Assembly (NCBI GenBank): GCA_045110515.1
Contig: JBGCGD010000051.1
Location: forward strand, 1 to 64,000
Length of the DNA stretch: 64,000 nucleotides
Direction: 5' to 3'
Source of the DNA: Granulosicoccus sp045110515
Lineage (GTDB): Bacteria > Pseudomonadota > Gammaproteobacteria > Granulosicoccales > Granulosicoccaceae
This document shows, one piece after another, positions 36,801-44,528 of this stretch (position 1 is the stretch's first letter; the number at the start of each line of letters is the position of its first letter). The notes under the pieces were generated by a model that made no database searches, had not been told where the DNA came from, and was given only the letters and a program-made list of their open reading frames with translations. The position numbers and the translations under genes are program-made.

Positions 36801-39800
36801 CCAGAGAAGGAAACTTCTATTGCATCTGGTATTGAGTCGTTATCAGAGTCAAAGTCTATTCTGTCTGGGATCGAATCATTGTCGCTATCGGTGTCAACTA
36901 ACGATGTGGCAAACAACCTGTCGTCATATCCATCTCGATTCGTATCAGTTAAGCCGTCTACTATCCCATCTAGATTGGCATCGGTACCACCGGCTTCAAC
37001 AATATCGTAAACCCCATCGTTATCTGAGTCGGCATCCATAAAATTGGGAGTACCGTCGCCGTCTGTATCTACTAATTCTGAACTGGCAGAGAGAGTGTCA
37101 TCCATACCATCCTGATTAGAATCAGTGAAATTATTAGCCCGGCCATCGCCATTAACATCAGACGCAAAATTCTCCTGGAGATCGGTTAATCCGTCATTGT
37201 CGCTATCTAGATCGAAACGATTAGTAATTCCATCGTTGTCACTATCGAGCAATTCCAGAGTTTCAATGATGTCGTCAAGACCATTATCATTGGCATCACT
37301 TCCCCCTGTGAAGTCAATATCGTACTCATTAGGGATACCATCACTATCACTATCAAGGCCCGACAATCCTGATTCATCGCCATCGGACAACCCGTCGTTA
37401 TCAGAATCCTTATCGTAGATGTTTGGAATTAAATCGCCGTCACTGTCGGCTAGCACATTCGGATTTCCACCAAATTCGATAAAATCTGGGACACCGTCGC
37501 CATCTGAATCTTTATCGAGATAATCTGGAATGGAATCGCCATCAGTATCCCGTAGTGAATTTATACCACCATCTCCATACTCATATACATCTAACAATCC
37601 GTCATTATCGGCATCACCACTTACCAGACCCAAATCAATCGTTAAATTTGAAAAATCATCATTGGTTGAGTTATCTGTGATTGGGATGATGTTATCACCC
37701 GTGGGTTCATCACCCAAAGGAGCCTGACCCGGAGCACCCACTGACGCAGAAATGGTAATTCTGTCAGTTTCGACGCCGGTTGTTGCTGTACTTCCGGTGA
37801 CTATGGCATTGTGGTCTTCTAGATGGTTAACGTCATCATTAGCAGCTTGGCCGTTAATTGAAACTGTCCAGGAGCCAAGAACACCGTTACCAAACAGGGA
37901 CGTAGGTATTATAATGAAGTAATCACCCGGAGCTCGCTGGTCAAACAAATACGCGCCATCTGCTGTTACCGTTGTGTCAACTAAATTTCCTGTATCAAAA
38001 TCTCTAAGTTCAATTGTAATTCCATCTGGCGCCGGCAAATCTAACCCGGGATCGTAGATACCGTTGTTATTCAGATCTACAAAAACCCAGTCACCAATTG
38101 AATGTGATGATATGTAGACAATGCTACGCTGAGATTTGACATACTGCTCTTGCGGCAAGGTAACGGAGCTCACGCCAAACATATTTGTGTATTGATCTGC
38201 TTCCACGTTGCCTGACGCTTGCAGGGTATACGTCATGAGAATCCCTTGCCGTGGGTCTCCATCTACTTCCAGATCATAATTAGACTCATGTTTTATTGCC
38301 GTAACTTCTGAGAATCCACTTGGACATGATTGCCCTGCGATTGAAGGATTGACAAAAGTACTTCCATTATATTCGCACCAATTACTCGAATTGCTTTTCG
38401 GGTTATCGTTGATGGATGCATGCGTCTCATTGGTATAAAAAACAGTACCAATTTCAGCAAATGGATCACTACCTGTGGGTACAGAGCCATCGGAAAACGT
38501 CACGGTAGGCGCAGCAACTAATTCCAATGTACCGCTATAATTCGATGCAGGATTTCTACTTGATAGACTGCTATCGTCGTTGAGATGAGGTAAAACGTTA
38601 ATCATAGTAGGAGTCTCAACAACTACACCCCTTGAAAAGTTATACCACCTGAGTGAATGAAATTGGCTATCATCAGTTAAGTCACTGGTAACATCTACAT
38701 TCGCTGTCGCTTGTATATTTCCGACTTGCGCCAACTCAACAGACTGCGACTTTGTTCGTGAATCCAGGCCATTATCAGAAGTTACGTAGGCTTTCGTTGT
38801 CGCTTGAGTGCCATCAAGAGAAGTCGCTTCCGAGTTGGTACAGAACAAAATAGGATCAAGAGTAGTTCCACTCTGAGGATTACCCAATGACCATTTTATA
38901 GTTGTTTCTCCGGTGCTTGGCGTATTGAACTGTACGGAGGTTGGCGCAACACCTCCTTCTAGATTTATCGTGCAGGCATGGTCATATGAAAGCTCCACCG
39001 GGAGCACATCTACCACTTCAACGTTGACACCAGCACTACCACCTACTGCTTCCGTTTGCACAGACGGCTGCAAACGCCAAACAACTGTACTTCCCGCAAG
39101 TGTGGATTCGGTTGTACCTGCGGCCGCGAGTGGCTCTTCAGTTGAATTTACAATGGCAGTTCGGACTCGAACCAGTGTCATTCGATCGCCATGGTAGCCT
39201 CGCCCACCAGCGGTGAGTGGATTGAAATTGCTTTGTAGCCACGCGCCTGAAGTCGTTTCGTCAGTCTTTATGTTAAAGAATGCGGGCAAGATTGTTCCTA
39301 GTGGTATTTCCTGCGAATCGTAGGGGCCACCGTTAAACGTATCTCGCGCCTGAAAAGGTGTGAATAAACTAATCACACCTGTAGATTCTACGACGGTTGT
39401 ATTTAAAACAGGGCTGATCCTGACCAAGTTAACGTTGTCTATACCTACCACGGTTGGATCAGTATCCCAGGCTAGGCCTGGCGCACTACAATTGAAAGCC
39501 TTCAGCTCATTCCAATTTCCTTCATACCTACCAGTAGCCTCATTGAAATCTAAGTTACCATCGCCGTCACCATCAAGCGGATTATCATTGGATAGGGTGG
39601 CACTCGCATATTCGATTTTCCACTCAGAAGCCGTAACCCCACCTCCGCCGGTTTTGTATGCATAGGTACCTGGGCTCCCACCCGTGTTGCCTCTATCAGT
39701 TATTTTACTAACCGTGTTATCAAACTTCACACAAATTTCCGCGTTAGTCAGCGAGACGCTTCCGGTGTTCTTCAAATAGGTACGCGCTACATATGACAAA

Positions 39801-41335
39801 TTGGGTTCTATCGACGCATTATTTTTGTTGTGGTAGTCAATAAAAGGTCCCCAACTATACCCCCCAGTATTCGTGGCTGTTGAGTATTGGTGCATGTAAA
39901 AAAAGTTTTTGGCTGTAAGCTTCAGCTCAACACCAGAATTGCAATTATTGGAGGCCGACCCGTCTGGCATCGTTGAGCTGTTATATCCCGGTTCAAAGCC
40001 AGCTCCAAAATTCGAAGTACCGTTTGTATCTATTGGATCAAAATTACTCAAACAATTACCGACAAACACTTGACCAGATAATGGAGCTGTATCCTCACGC
40101 TCGACTTCAGAGAACGGCACAAAGATGGCCAGTCGATAGGCCGCTGCATAGTAAGGACCATTTGTTAGGTCGGTCCCGTTGTAGGTTCTTGTGGGCCAGC
40201 GCGTGCCTGAGCTGTCCATGTTATTTATCGTGATGTTGTACCCACCAACGCCATCTCCGGCCAGAGTACAACTGCCTGAATCCACCACTGATCGATCATA
40301 GAAGCTATGAGACTGAGCGACTTCTGCACCGCGAACTGCATGGGAATAACTGTTTGTATTCGGAAAGCAATGCACAATTTTATATTCAATAGGAAATGCT
40401 GTAACGCCGTCGCTTTTAACTGCGCTAAGGTCGAAGTCAAAATTTACGGAGTCTGTCAGTGCACTGATTCCCTTACCGGCTGTTTGCTTTACAGCACTTA
40501 TTCCGATAGCTGTGTACATAAAAAACCCCGGTTCGGGTCCTCTACCAGTACCTACATCTTGGGTTGATACACCGTTTTGATGTAAGGTTCGTAGCTTCGT
40601 TGAGACATCCCATGCAGGCGCGGCAGAAATACTGTAAGTGTTAGGATTAATGTAGGGAACATCGCTAACGATCTGCACTCCGTTTGCATCCAGAGCGTAA
40701 ACTTTTTGCGTTGTTGTAAACGACGAGTTATTAGCCGACGTTGCTAGTGGCTTTACATCGACAGAGAACGATTTCTGATCACCGTTACTCATACTGCCTA
40801 GGTTACACATGAGTGTAATAGAGCCATCTGAATTCTCGATTATTTCCGACAGCGGATCCGTGCCGCCCGCACCTGCCGGGGGCGCCAAACAGGCAACTGG
40901 TATTTTAGAGAATTGGATATCTGCGTCTGTCGACGGGTAGATCGTCTGTTCGAGGATAACCGCATACATATCGGGAGCACCGACGGGTATGTTTTGAGAA
41001 ACAATCGACCAAGAAAACTGCATTTCATCTGCAGTTCTGACACGCAGATCAGTGTCGCTACAGTCATCTCCAGCCGCTGTACATGTACCTGTAGTATTAA
41101 AGGGTGCCGTTCCAGAGAAAACGCCTTGACCGTACTCACCCAACGTTAATTCACCGTTTGCATAAACCCAATGTGCACTAAAAAAAAGTGTCAGCGCTGC
41201 AGCGATTCTGACAGACTTTTTTCGAGCCCACCCACCACAAGGTTGAATGCGTTTCTTCGGAGCGCGATTCAGCTTAGGCTTGATATAAGCGAACGAACAA
41301 CTAAAAATAGCAACCAAGAAAGAACGACTTAGCAT
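30899..41335 (-). CDS. Giant surface protein: adhesin-like N-terminus, SdrD B-like domain, thrombospondin type 3 repeats, internal GlyGly-CTERM, OmpA lipoprotein C-terminus
   Basis: This is one uninterrupted 3478-codon gene. Residues 1-59 look like an extended signal peptide (basic stretch NRAPKKRIQPCGGWARKKSVRI, hydrophobic AAALTLFFSAHW, cleavage near VYA). About 60-1070 are beta-rich, DUF11-like conserved regions. About 1080-1170 is an SdrD B-like domain (GDWVFVDLNNNGIYDPG). About 1250-3070 are dozens of calcium-binding type 3 repeats of the DSDGDGIPD pattern. About 3089-3112 is GLGGGGSFGPLSLILLVLL followed by GLRRR, a textbook GlyGly-CTERM (rhombosortase) signal normally found at the very end of a protein. 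It continues with no stop into a second signal with lipobox FLSSGC (about 3136-3141), an outer-membrane barrel-like domain and an OmpA peptidoglycan-binding domain (about 3365-3478: FNSAEI-type start, LQGHTDSIGS, NRRVQLLV end). It probably sits on the cell surface, with calcium stiffening the repeats. Confidence 0.85.
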   Translation of the reverse strand: MLSRSFLVAIFSCSFAYIKPKLNRAPKKRIQPCGGWARKKSVRIAAALTLFFSAHWVYANGELTLGEYGQGVFSGTAPFNTTGTCTAAGDDCSDTDLRVRTADEMQFSWSIVSQNIPVGAPDMYAVILEQTIYPSTDADIQFSKIPVACLAPPAGAGGTDPLSEIIENSDGSITLMCNLGSMSNGDQKSFSVDVKPLATSANNSSFTTTQKVYALDANGVQIVSDVPYINPNTYSISAAPAWDVSTKLRTLHQNGVSTQDVGTGRGPEPGFFMYTAIGISAVKQTAGKGISALTDSVNFDFDLSAVKSDGVTAFPIEYKIVHCFPNTNSYSHAVRGAEVAQSHSFYDRSVVDSGSCTLAGDGVGGYNITINNMDSSGTRWPTRTYNGTDLTNGPYYAAAYRLAIFVPFSEVEREDTAPLSGQVFVGNCLSNFDPIDTNGTSNFGAGFEPGYNSSTMPDGSASNNCNSGVELKLTAKNFFYMHQYSTATNTGGYSWGPFIDYHNKNNASIEPNLSYVARTYLKNTGSVSLTNAEICVKFDNTVSKITDRGNTGGSPGTYAYKTGGGGVTASEWKIEYASATLSNDNPLDGDGDGNLDFNEATGRYEGNWNELKAFNCSAPGLAWDTDPTVVGIDNVNLVRISPVLNTTVVESTGVISLFTPFQARDTFNGGPYDSQEIPLGTILPAFFNIKTDETTSGAWLQSNFNPLTAGGRGYHGDRMTLVRVRTAIVNSTEEPLAAAGTTESTLAGSTVVWRLQPSVQTEAVGGSAGVNVEVVDVLPVELSYDHACTINLEGGVAPTSVQFNTPSTGETTIKWSLGNPQSGTTLDPILFCTNSEATSLDGTQATTKAYVTSDNGLDSRTKSQSVELAQVGNIQATANVDVTSDLTDDSQFHSLRWYNFSRGVVVETPTMINVLPHLNDDSSLSSRNPASNYSGTLELVAAPTVTFSDGSVPTGSDPFAEIGTVFYTNETHASINDNPKSNSSNWCEYNGSTFVNPSIAGQSCPSGFSEVTAIKHESNYDLEVDGDPRQGILMTYTLQASGNVEADQYTNMFGVSSVTLPQEQYVKSQRSIVYISSHSIGDWVFVDLNNNGIYDPGLDLPAPDGITIELRDFDTGNLVDTTVTADGAYLFDQRAPGDYFIIIPTSLFGNGVLGSWTVSINGQAANDDVNHLEDHNAIVTGSTATTGVETDRITISASVGAPGQAPLGDEPTGDNIIPITDNSTNDDFSNLTIDLGLVSGDADNDGLLDVYEYGDGGINSLRDTDGDSIPDYLDKDSDGDGVPDFIEFGGNPNVLADSDGDLIPNIYDKDSDNDGLSDGDESGLSGLDSDSDGIPNEYDIDFTGGSDANDNGLDDIIETLELLDSDNDGITNRFDLDSDNDGLTDLQENFASDVNGDGRANNFTDSNQDGMDDTLSASSELVDTDGDGTPNFMDADSDNDGVYDIVEAGGTDANLDGIVDGLTDTNRDGYDDRLFATSLVDTDSDNDSIPDRIDFDSDNDSIPDAIEVSFSGYGDTDKDGIKDHLDTDSDGDGIDDAIESGITNSDADSDGIVNYFDIDIAATGAQDTNSDGITDGAKLVDTDFDGIPNYMDGDSDGDGLSDLYEGTGNVDNDADANYLDNSDFGSWDLDGDGISNGAESCTVSGYDVMEVTTAGDEPSASLVDGVLQATLDFRFEGRELSRSSATGSDRFIMSEQSAYVGTYSIVSSQPMFSVDILFDNFVSSTEFGNFILTLADGSVVNNADFTIYPDVISAGAQLGEFSALATSTTSSMVKDSSSGVHRFTGNSPPNQFGGRIKLLNSHDSFDGVGIKSITFEKYSGSTGNLVGLVSVASRFFHGGDTDSDGLNDCMDVDSDADLIPDSVEGAVDTDNDSTPDFRDSDSDGDNIPDSIEGSIDTDNDGLRNSIDLDSDGDTLSDLVESANDSDNDGTPNYKDLDSDGDGINDVLEGSIDSDNDGILNSYDIDSDGDGNSDFIEGTTDTDNDSIPNYLDTDSDNDGISDSVEGSGDSDGDGIADAIDEDSNGDGIPDAALGNDDLDGDGIPDYLDGDIDGDGIANGTEGTVVPAQDDDGDGIPNYADTDSDNDGLLDSIEGIADADGDGIADAHDTDSDGDGISDEFETSVDTDADGISDYRDLDSDNDGILDSLEGAIDTDDDGTADYRDLDSDGDGHGDAAEGLVDTDGDGTTDRLDSDSDNDGIPDLLETAGDTDGDGLKDYLDTDSDDDGIPDSVEGLLDTDGDGAADYLDRDSDGDGIQDLAEQDIDSDGDQIPDYLDTDSDNDGIPDDEEGAGDSDGDGLPDAIDTDSNGDGIPDAALGTDDLDGDGIPNYLDADIDGDGLANGAEGSVVPAEDSDGDGIPNYADTDSDNDGISDELEWNGDADGDGIPDSQDTDSDGDGMADALEGVVDSDNDGIPDYLDSDSDNDGISDGVESSADTDGDDIPNYIDLDSDNDGISDSFEGTTDTDGDGAVDFQDIDSDGDGVSDAEEGASDTDADGIPDFLDSDNDGDGIPDIIEGSVDSDGDGIADANDPDANGDGIPDSVLNSGDADGDGVPDYLDGDIDGDGIPNGSEGLLDLAADTDNDGIPNYADTDSDNDGILDSIEGIGDADGDGLLDAYDSDADNDGLVDGLEGANDTDGDGIPDYLDADSDNDGIPDSVEGAVDSDQDGIVDSKDIDVNNDGIPDAELSSGDLDGDGVLDYLDNDIDGDGVSNGIEAQPDRTTDSDLDGLPDFLDSDSDNDGIPDSEESRNDTDGDGIPDFADTDADGDGVFDIYEGFGDTDSDGVPDFLDIDADDDGIPDQTEGFEDTDEDGVFDIKDLDSDNDGIPDIVEAGGDDVDGNGRVDNYSDTNNDGYDDTMAAFPLIIIDTDRDGWADYKDLDSDNDGIPDTRESKLAPLDGNGDGKVDSVVNDTLSDATIDQVLAGTLGSLLLNDFIDVNGDGWADNIPANMTIDTDGDGIPNHQDLDSDGDGINDITEAGGQDENGDGQVDGWLDSDQDGVPDDIDADQLGVADSDGDGIADFADADFLGESDTDGDGILDRFDVDPYAEGFARSSSGEPLLSSALPDTDGDGISDVQQPINEQGLIRTGLGGGGSFGPLSLILLVLLGLRRRCCKLIQHWFHIKASKFLVVGFGVFLSSGCASLYHTPDTDELRNHAVSSELQVGRHAYVAAGVGTSYLAPDTSEVRTFSLNDRANAGQQIAVGMDLNRQISLELHSADLGSAGFSPTGRINYSMHGASALFYAGRNRDNFKRRGFTGFGRIGYGVMENSAEGSLPYARENNNNLLIGGGLEYMTQVGVGFRVEVISFQDDAQFGQLALVYRLGTAKKQRGAIAVVESTNSVQTTHDEPNLFAAMTVPENTRRVCELEMNFEDVLFEYNSAEIKFEYLRLLSEVAQTMNECSDLNLTLQGHTDSIGSVTFNSMLSQKRSDAVLQSLLLQGIDATRVSSQVFGELSPVAENSSVNGRQLNRRVQLLVK
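32130..37590 (-). repeat. Thrombospondin type 3-like Asp-rich repeat array
   Basis: These 5.4 kb encode tandem 12-15-residue units, mostly D-S/T-D-G/N-D-G-I-P-D plus a spacer such as SVEGAVDTDGDG. A higher-order unit is visible: the segment around 'PDAALG.DDLDGDGIP.YLD.DIDGDG' recurs near 35230, 34380, 33705 and 33270 (the last two as VLNSGD and ELSSGD variants), so blocks of 435-850 bp were copied. Synonymous positions differ between copies. The opposite strand shows many open frames rich in His or Ser; these are composition shadows. Confidence 0.9.
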
Positions 41336-42193
41336 GCGTCTCTGCCCACAGGTTAATTTCTCAAAATAGTTAACTGTCGGGACATCAATTGAGAACTGAT
41401 CTGCGACTAATTAGCGCACACGGCCTTCAAACCCGAGCCAGCCTCATAGCAATGAGTGTTCCGGAAACAAAGAGCCAATCAGTCAATGTCGCAAATTGCC
41501 AATTGAGGCGCACAAAATGAGGGCAAAGTAACGTGCAAAAACTTATAGCGGCATTGCACTATGCACTATGCACTATGCACTATGCACTATGCACTATGCA
41601 CTATGCACTATATGTTTATCACGATACATGCAAGTGAAACAGCTTTTCGATATCAGAGACAGGGTTCACTAACACGTCTATTCCATCGTTCTTATGATGA
41701 CTAAATACCTGCAGATTTTTGATGTGAGTTTGCTCGATGGGAGAAACAGCCTACAATCGGACGGCTCCCCGCACGAAACTCTATGATGTTAGATCTTTCA
41801 TGGACAATGCTATTCACATAAAACAAAAACACATGCACACGACAGCACCGCCGGTTTTCGTCAGATCTTCTTGGGAACTGCTTCGTGAGCTGTGCGCTGC
41901 ATTCCGGGAAATGTTGCCACTGCCGTGACTATCGTGATAGCCCACCGATGCTCTATCTTTCCCGGTACTTGCCCAGATATTGCAGGTTCTGTCTAACGTC
42001 CCTCACTGGGAAAAACGCAGCACCGTCAGACATACCGCCAGTGGAGCCCGACATACTGGGCCAATCGATGAAACTCAAACTCAACGACGGGAGAAAGGTA
42101 CACGCGAGCCGCACTTATCGCGTGCAGCTGCTGGACGTAAATTTCTATAACAAGAATCCTGTATGTAATACCTAAAATTAAGGCGTCCGAAGT
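41336..42193. other. 858-bp intergenic region upstream of the giant gene
   Basis: No convincing gene is visible. Two plus-strand open frames (about 63 and 96 codons, near 41737-42175) have no recognisable family and no ribosome site, and were not called. The only strong structure is the heptamer tract. The promoter of the giant gene should lie in the first few hundred bp. Confidence 0.45.
41556..41611. repeat. Tandem heptamer repeat, 8 x GCACTAT
   Basis: Eight perfect head-to-tail copies of the 7-bp unit GCACTAT run from 41556 to 41611, 221 bp upstream of the giant gene's ATG. Perfect short tandem repeats of this kind change copy number by slipped-strand mispairing. The position suggests promoter-distance variation rather than coding frame switching. 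Confidence 0.95.
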
Positions 42194-42204
42194 TTACGTC
42201 GGAC
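42185..42204 (-). terminator. Weak hairpin at the end of nhaA
   Basis: GTCCGA and TCGGAC form a 6-bp stem with an 8-nt loop across the nhaA stop, followed on the minus strand by an A/T-rich stretch (TTAATTTTAGG). It is a possible weak terminator. Confidence 0.35.
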
Positions 42205-43402
42205 GACGCCTTGTACTGACCCAGAGGACCAGAATTGCAAACACAAGAGACAACATAGATCCGCCTAATACACCCAGCTTCATTGAATCGGCGTAAGACT
42301 GATCCAGGTTTTCGTAAGCTAAGGAACCGATGAAAAAGCTCATGGTGAATCCAATACCTGTCGTTAACGCAGTACCGTACATCATCAGCAGGTTAGCGCC
42401 TTCCGGCATCTTCAATAGATTGGCCTTGATACCCAACCATATAGGGATAAACACACCGACCTGCTTACCCAGGAACAGGCCTAGCGCGATACCTAGCGTG
42501 AGCGGGTTGAGCAGCATTTCCATGGTTAAGCCTTGTAGGGATACTCCTGCATTGGCGAACGCAAAGATTGGCAAGATTGCATAGCCTACCCAGGGATGCA
42601 ATGAATGCTCTAGAGAACGTAATGGAGATTCCTCACGTTCGGGCCTTGTACCAGAGACAGAATGTTTAGACGTCAACGGTATGGCCAGCGCAACAATGAC
42701 ACCAGCAAGCGTGGCATGTACGCCGCTTTTCAGAACGGCTATCCAAATTACCACGCCGACCAGTATGTAAGCCGCTATCCGAGTTACGTTGAGAATATTA
42801 AGCGTGACCAACGCCACGATGCCAACCGCCGCGAACGCTAGTGCGTTGACCGACAAATCACTGGTATAAAAAAGTGCGATGACGACGATGGCTGCGAGAT
42901 CATCGATGATAGCGAGAGAAGCCAAAAACACCTTTACAGACAAAGGAATACGCGAGCCGAACAAGGACAGAACGCCCAATGCAAACGCGATATCGGTTGC
43001 AGACGGTATGGCCCAGCCTTTAAGTACAGTGGCATCACCGGAGTTCAAGAGTGTAAAAATAAGAGCTGGAATTGCGAACCCACCAATGGCTCCGACCACC
43101 GGTAGTGCCAATTGACTACGGTTTGATAGTTGGCCCTCTAGCACTTCACGCTTAAGCTCCAGCCCGACCAGCAGAAAGAACACTGCCATAAGACCGTCGT
43201 TGATCCACAGCAGCACAGATTTATCGATTGACAAAGCACCCACAATAACCGCAGCACGCGCGTTTAGAGCTGTCGACATGTAGTCCGCCAGCGGAGAATT
43301 GGCGACTATCATCGAAGCCGCTGCCGCGAGAAAGAGTAAAATTCCGGCAGCAGCTTCAAGTTTTATAAAACGCTGTAGAGCATTTATGGGCACGGTAGTC
43401 AA
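42194..43402 (-). CDS. nhaA: Na+/H+ antiporter NhaA
   Basis: This 402-residue inner-membrane protein with about 12 helices exchanges Na+ (or Li+) for 2 H+ in pH and salt homeostasis. Key parts are present: FFLLVGLELKREVLEGQL (about 75-92), AIPSATDIAFALGVLSL with the Asp133-equivalent, and SLAIIDDLAAIVVIALFY with the Asp163-Asp164 pair. A lysine in the helix FLGKQVGVF corresponds to Lys300. Length fits the family. It stands alone; the 208 bp upstream hold only A/T-rich sequence, where its promoter should lie. Confidence 0.93.
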   Translation of the reverse strand: MTTVPINALQRFIKLEAAAGILLFLAAAASMIVANSPLADYMSTALNARAAVIVGALSIDKSVLLWINDGLMAVFFLLVGLELKREVLEGQLSNRSQLALPVVGAIGGFAIPALIFTLLNSGDATVLKGWAIPSATDIAFALGVLSLFGSRIPLSVKVFLASLAIIDDLAAIVVIALFYTSDLSVNALAFAAVGIVALVTLNILNVTRIAAYILVGVVIWIAVLKSGVHATLAGVIVALAIPLTSKHSVSGTRPEREESPLRSLEHSLHPWVGYAILPIFAFANAGVSLQGLTMEMLLNPLTLGIALGLFLGKQVGVFIPIWLGIKANLLKMPEGANLLMMYGTALTTGIGFTMSFFIGSLAYENLDQSYADSMKLGVLGGSMLSLVFAILVLWVSTRRRPT

Positions 43403-43611
43403 CGATCTCCTAGTTGTTGATCATCAGTTTATCGACCTGAGCTATGCTCGATAAAGTCGTATTTATTTGTTCTTTAATACGATATTTACGATCTATAAAA
43501 AGCAATCTACTTCCACTTTATTACGTAACAACATAATGCCTGAAAACCTGGATATAAACACTCAGAAACCGTACATTAAAAATTTATTGCTTTCCGTCAT
43601 TGTGAATCAAA

Positions 43612-43716
43612 TTAAGAATGGTTGATAGCCTCAAATTCCAACCCGTCTGAATCTTTGAAATAGAAGCGGCGACCGGGCTCATAGTCCGCGTGGCTGTGCG
43701 GTGGCAACGGACAAGT
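43612..43716 (-). pseudogene. C-terminal relic of a VOC (glyoxalase-like) protein
   Basis: Immediately after the nagB stop, about 32 codons read PLPPHSHADYEPGRRFYF then KDSDGLEFEAINHS and end in TAA. This is the characteristic end of small VOC/glyoxalase-family proteins (GRRFYF.D.DG.E.E). No start codon or N-terminal domain precedes it: the same frame upstream runs antiparallel to nothing recognisable and overlaps nagB. I read it as the remnant of a deleted gene. Confidence 0.6.
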
Positions 43717-43720
43717 AGCA

Positions 43721-44503
43721 TCAGTTTTGCCGGTAACGCTCCCATTCCGGTTCGTTTTCAAATACGAAATCATAGTATTCGCGCCCCTGTAAACAGCCGG
43801 CAGCTTCCTCATCAACAATGACTTTACAGTTGGGGTGTAGCTGAATGGACGACGCACTGACCATTGAAGTAATTGGCCCCTCCACTGCTCGTGCAACGAT
43901 ATCGGCTTTAGCGCTCCCAGTCGCTAGCAGTATTAACTCTCGCGCTTGAAGTATAGTACCCACGCCCATTGTCAGCGCTCGCTTGGGCACTTTGTTCGCA
44001 TCTCCACCAAACATCGCAGCATTCTGTTCGCGAGTCTTGGGGGTTAGACACTTGTCTCGGGTGCGCGACATGATTGACGATAGAGGCTCGTTGAACCCAA
44101 TATGCCCCGCCACACCAATCCCCAGCAGTTGGGTATCTATGCCCCCTGCCGTCTCTATGGCATTTTCAAAATCAGTCGCTGCTTGCCGTAAGTCCGCTGC
44201 CTGGCCGTCAGGTACGAAAGTGTTCTGAATATCGATATCAACCTTTGAGAAAAAATGCTGCCACATATAATGACGATACGACTGTGTATCATCGCTGGGT
44301 AGCCCAATGTACTCGTCAAGGTTAAAGGTGGTGCATTCCTTAAACGACACAGCACTCATTGCCAGTTGAGCGTACACCTTTTCCATTGTCCGACCCGTCG
44401 CCAAACCCAGTACAGCGCCGGGCTTTTCGTTGACACGATCCTCTATTAAACTGGAGACGAGCTTTACCGCTTGTTCAGCAGTTGCTTGAGTTATAACTTC
44501 CAT
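43721..44503 (-). CDS. nagB: Glucosamine-6-phosphate deaminase
   Basis: The 260-residue cytoplasmic enzyme isomerises and deaminates glucosamine-6-phosphate to fructose-6-phosphate plus ammonia. It has LGLATGRTMEKVY (phosphate loop, about 32-44), FNLDEYIGL with the catalytic Asp (about 79-87), and GIGVAGHIGFNEP with the active-site His and Glu. The residue matching E. coli Asp141 is Ala here; that position already varies in other NagB proteins (Asn in Bacillus). It is the last gene of the minus-strand operon binding protein-permease-permease-ATPase-nagB, 25 bp after the ATPase. Confidence 0.9.
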   Translation of the reverse strand: MEVITQATAEQAVKLVSSLIEDRVNEKPGAVLGLATGRTMEKVYAQLAMSAVSFKECTTFNLDEYIGLPSDDTQSYRHYMWQHFFSKVDIDIQNTFVPDGQAADLRQAATDFENAIETAGGIDTQLLGIGVAGHIGFNEPLSSIMSRTRDKCLTPKTREQNAAMFGGDANKVPKRALTMGVGTILQARELILLATGSAKADIVARAVEGPITSMVSASSIQLHPNCKVIVDEEAAGCLQGREYYDFVFENEPEWERYRQN

Positions 44504-44528
44504 AAGCTTGTAAAGACAACGACAAGGA

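Noticed and set aside
31983..37727. Many plus-strand open frames rich in His, Ser or Pro opposite the giant gene
   Set aside because: They are mirror images of the Asp-codon repeats (GAT/GAC read as ATC/GTC and shifted frames), have no ribosome sites and no family.
41556..41611. CRISPR-like array or origin iterons
   Set aside because: The 7-bp units are contiguous with no spacers, and no dnaA, repA or cas gene is near.
41885..42175. Plus-strand 96-codon open frame in the long intergenic region
   Set aside because: Cys/Arg-rich random-looking sequence, no ribosome site, no recognisable domain; overlaps another equally weak frame.
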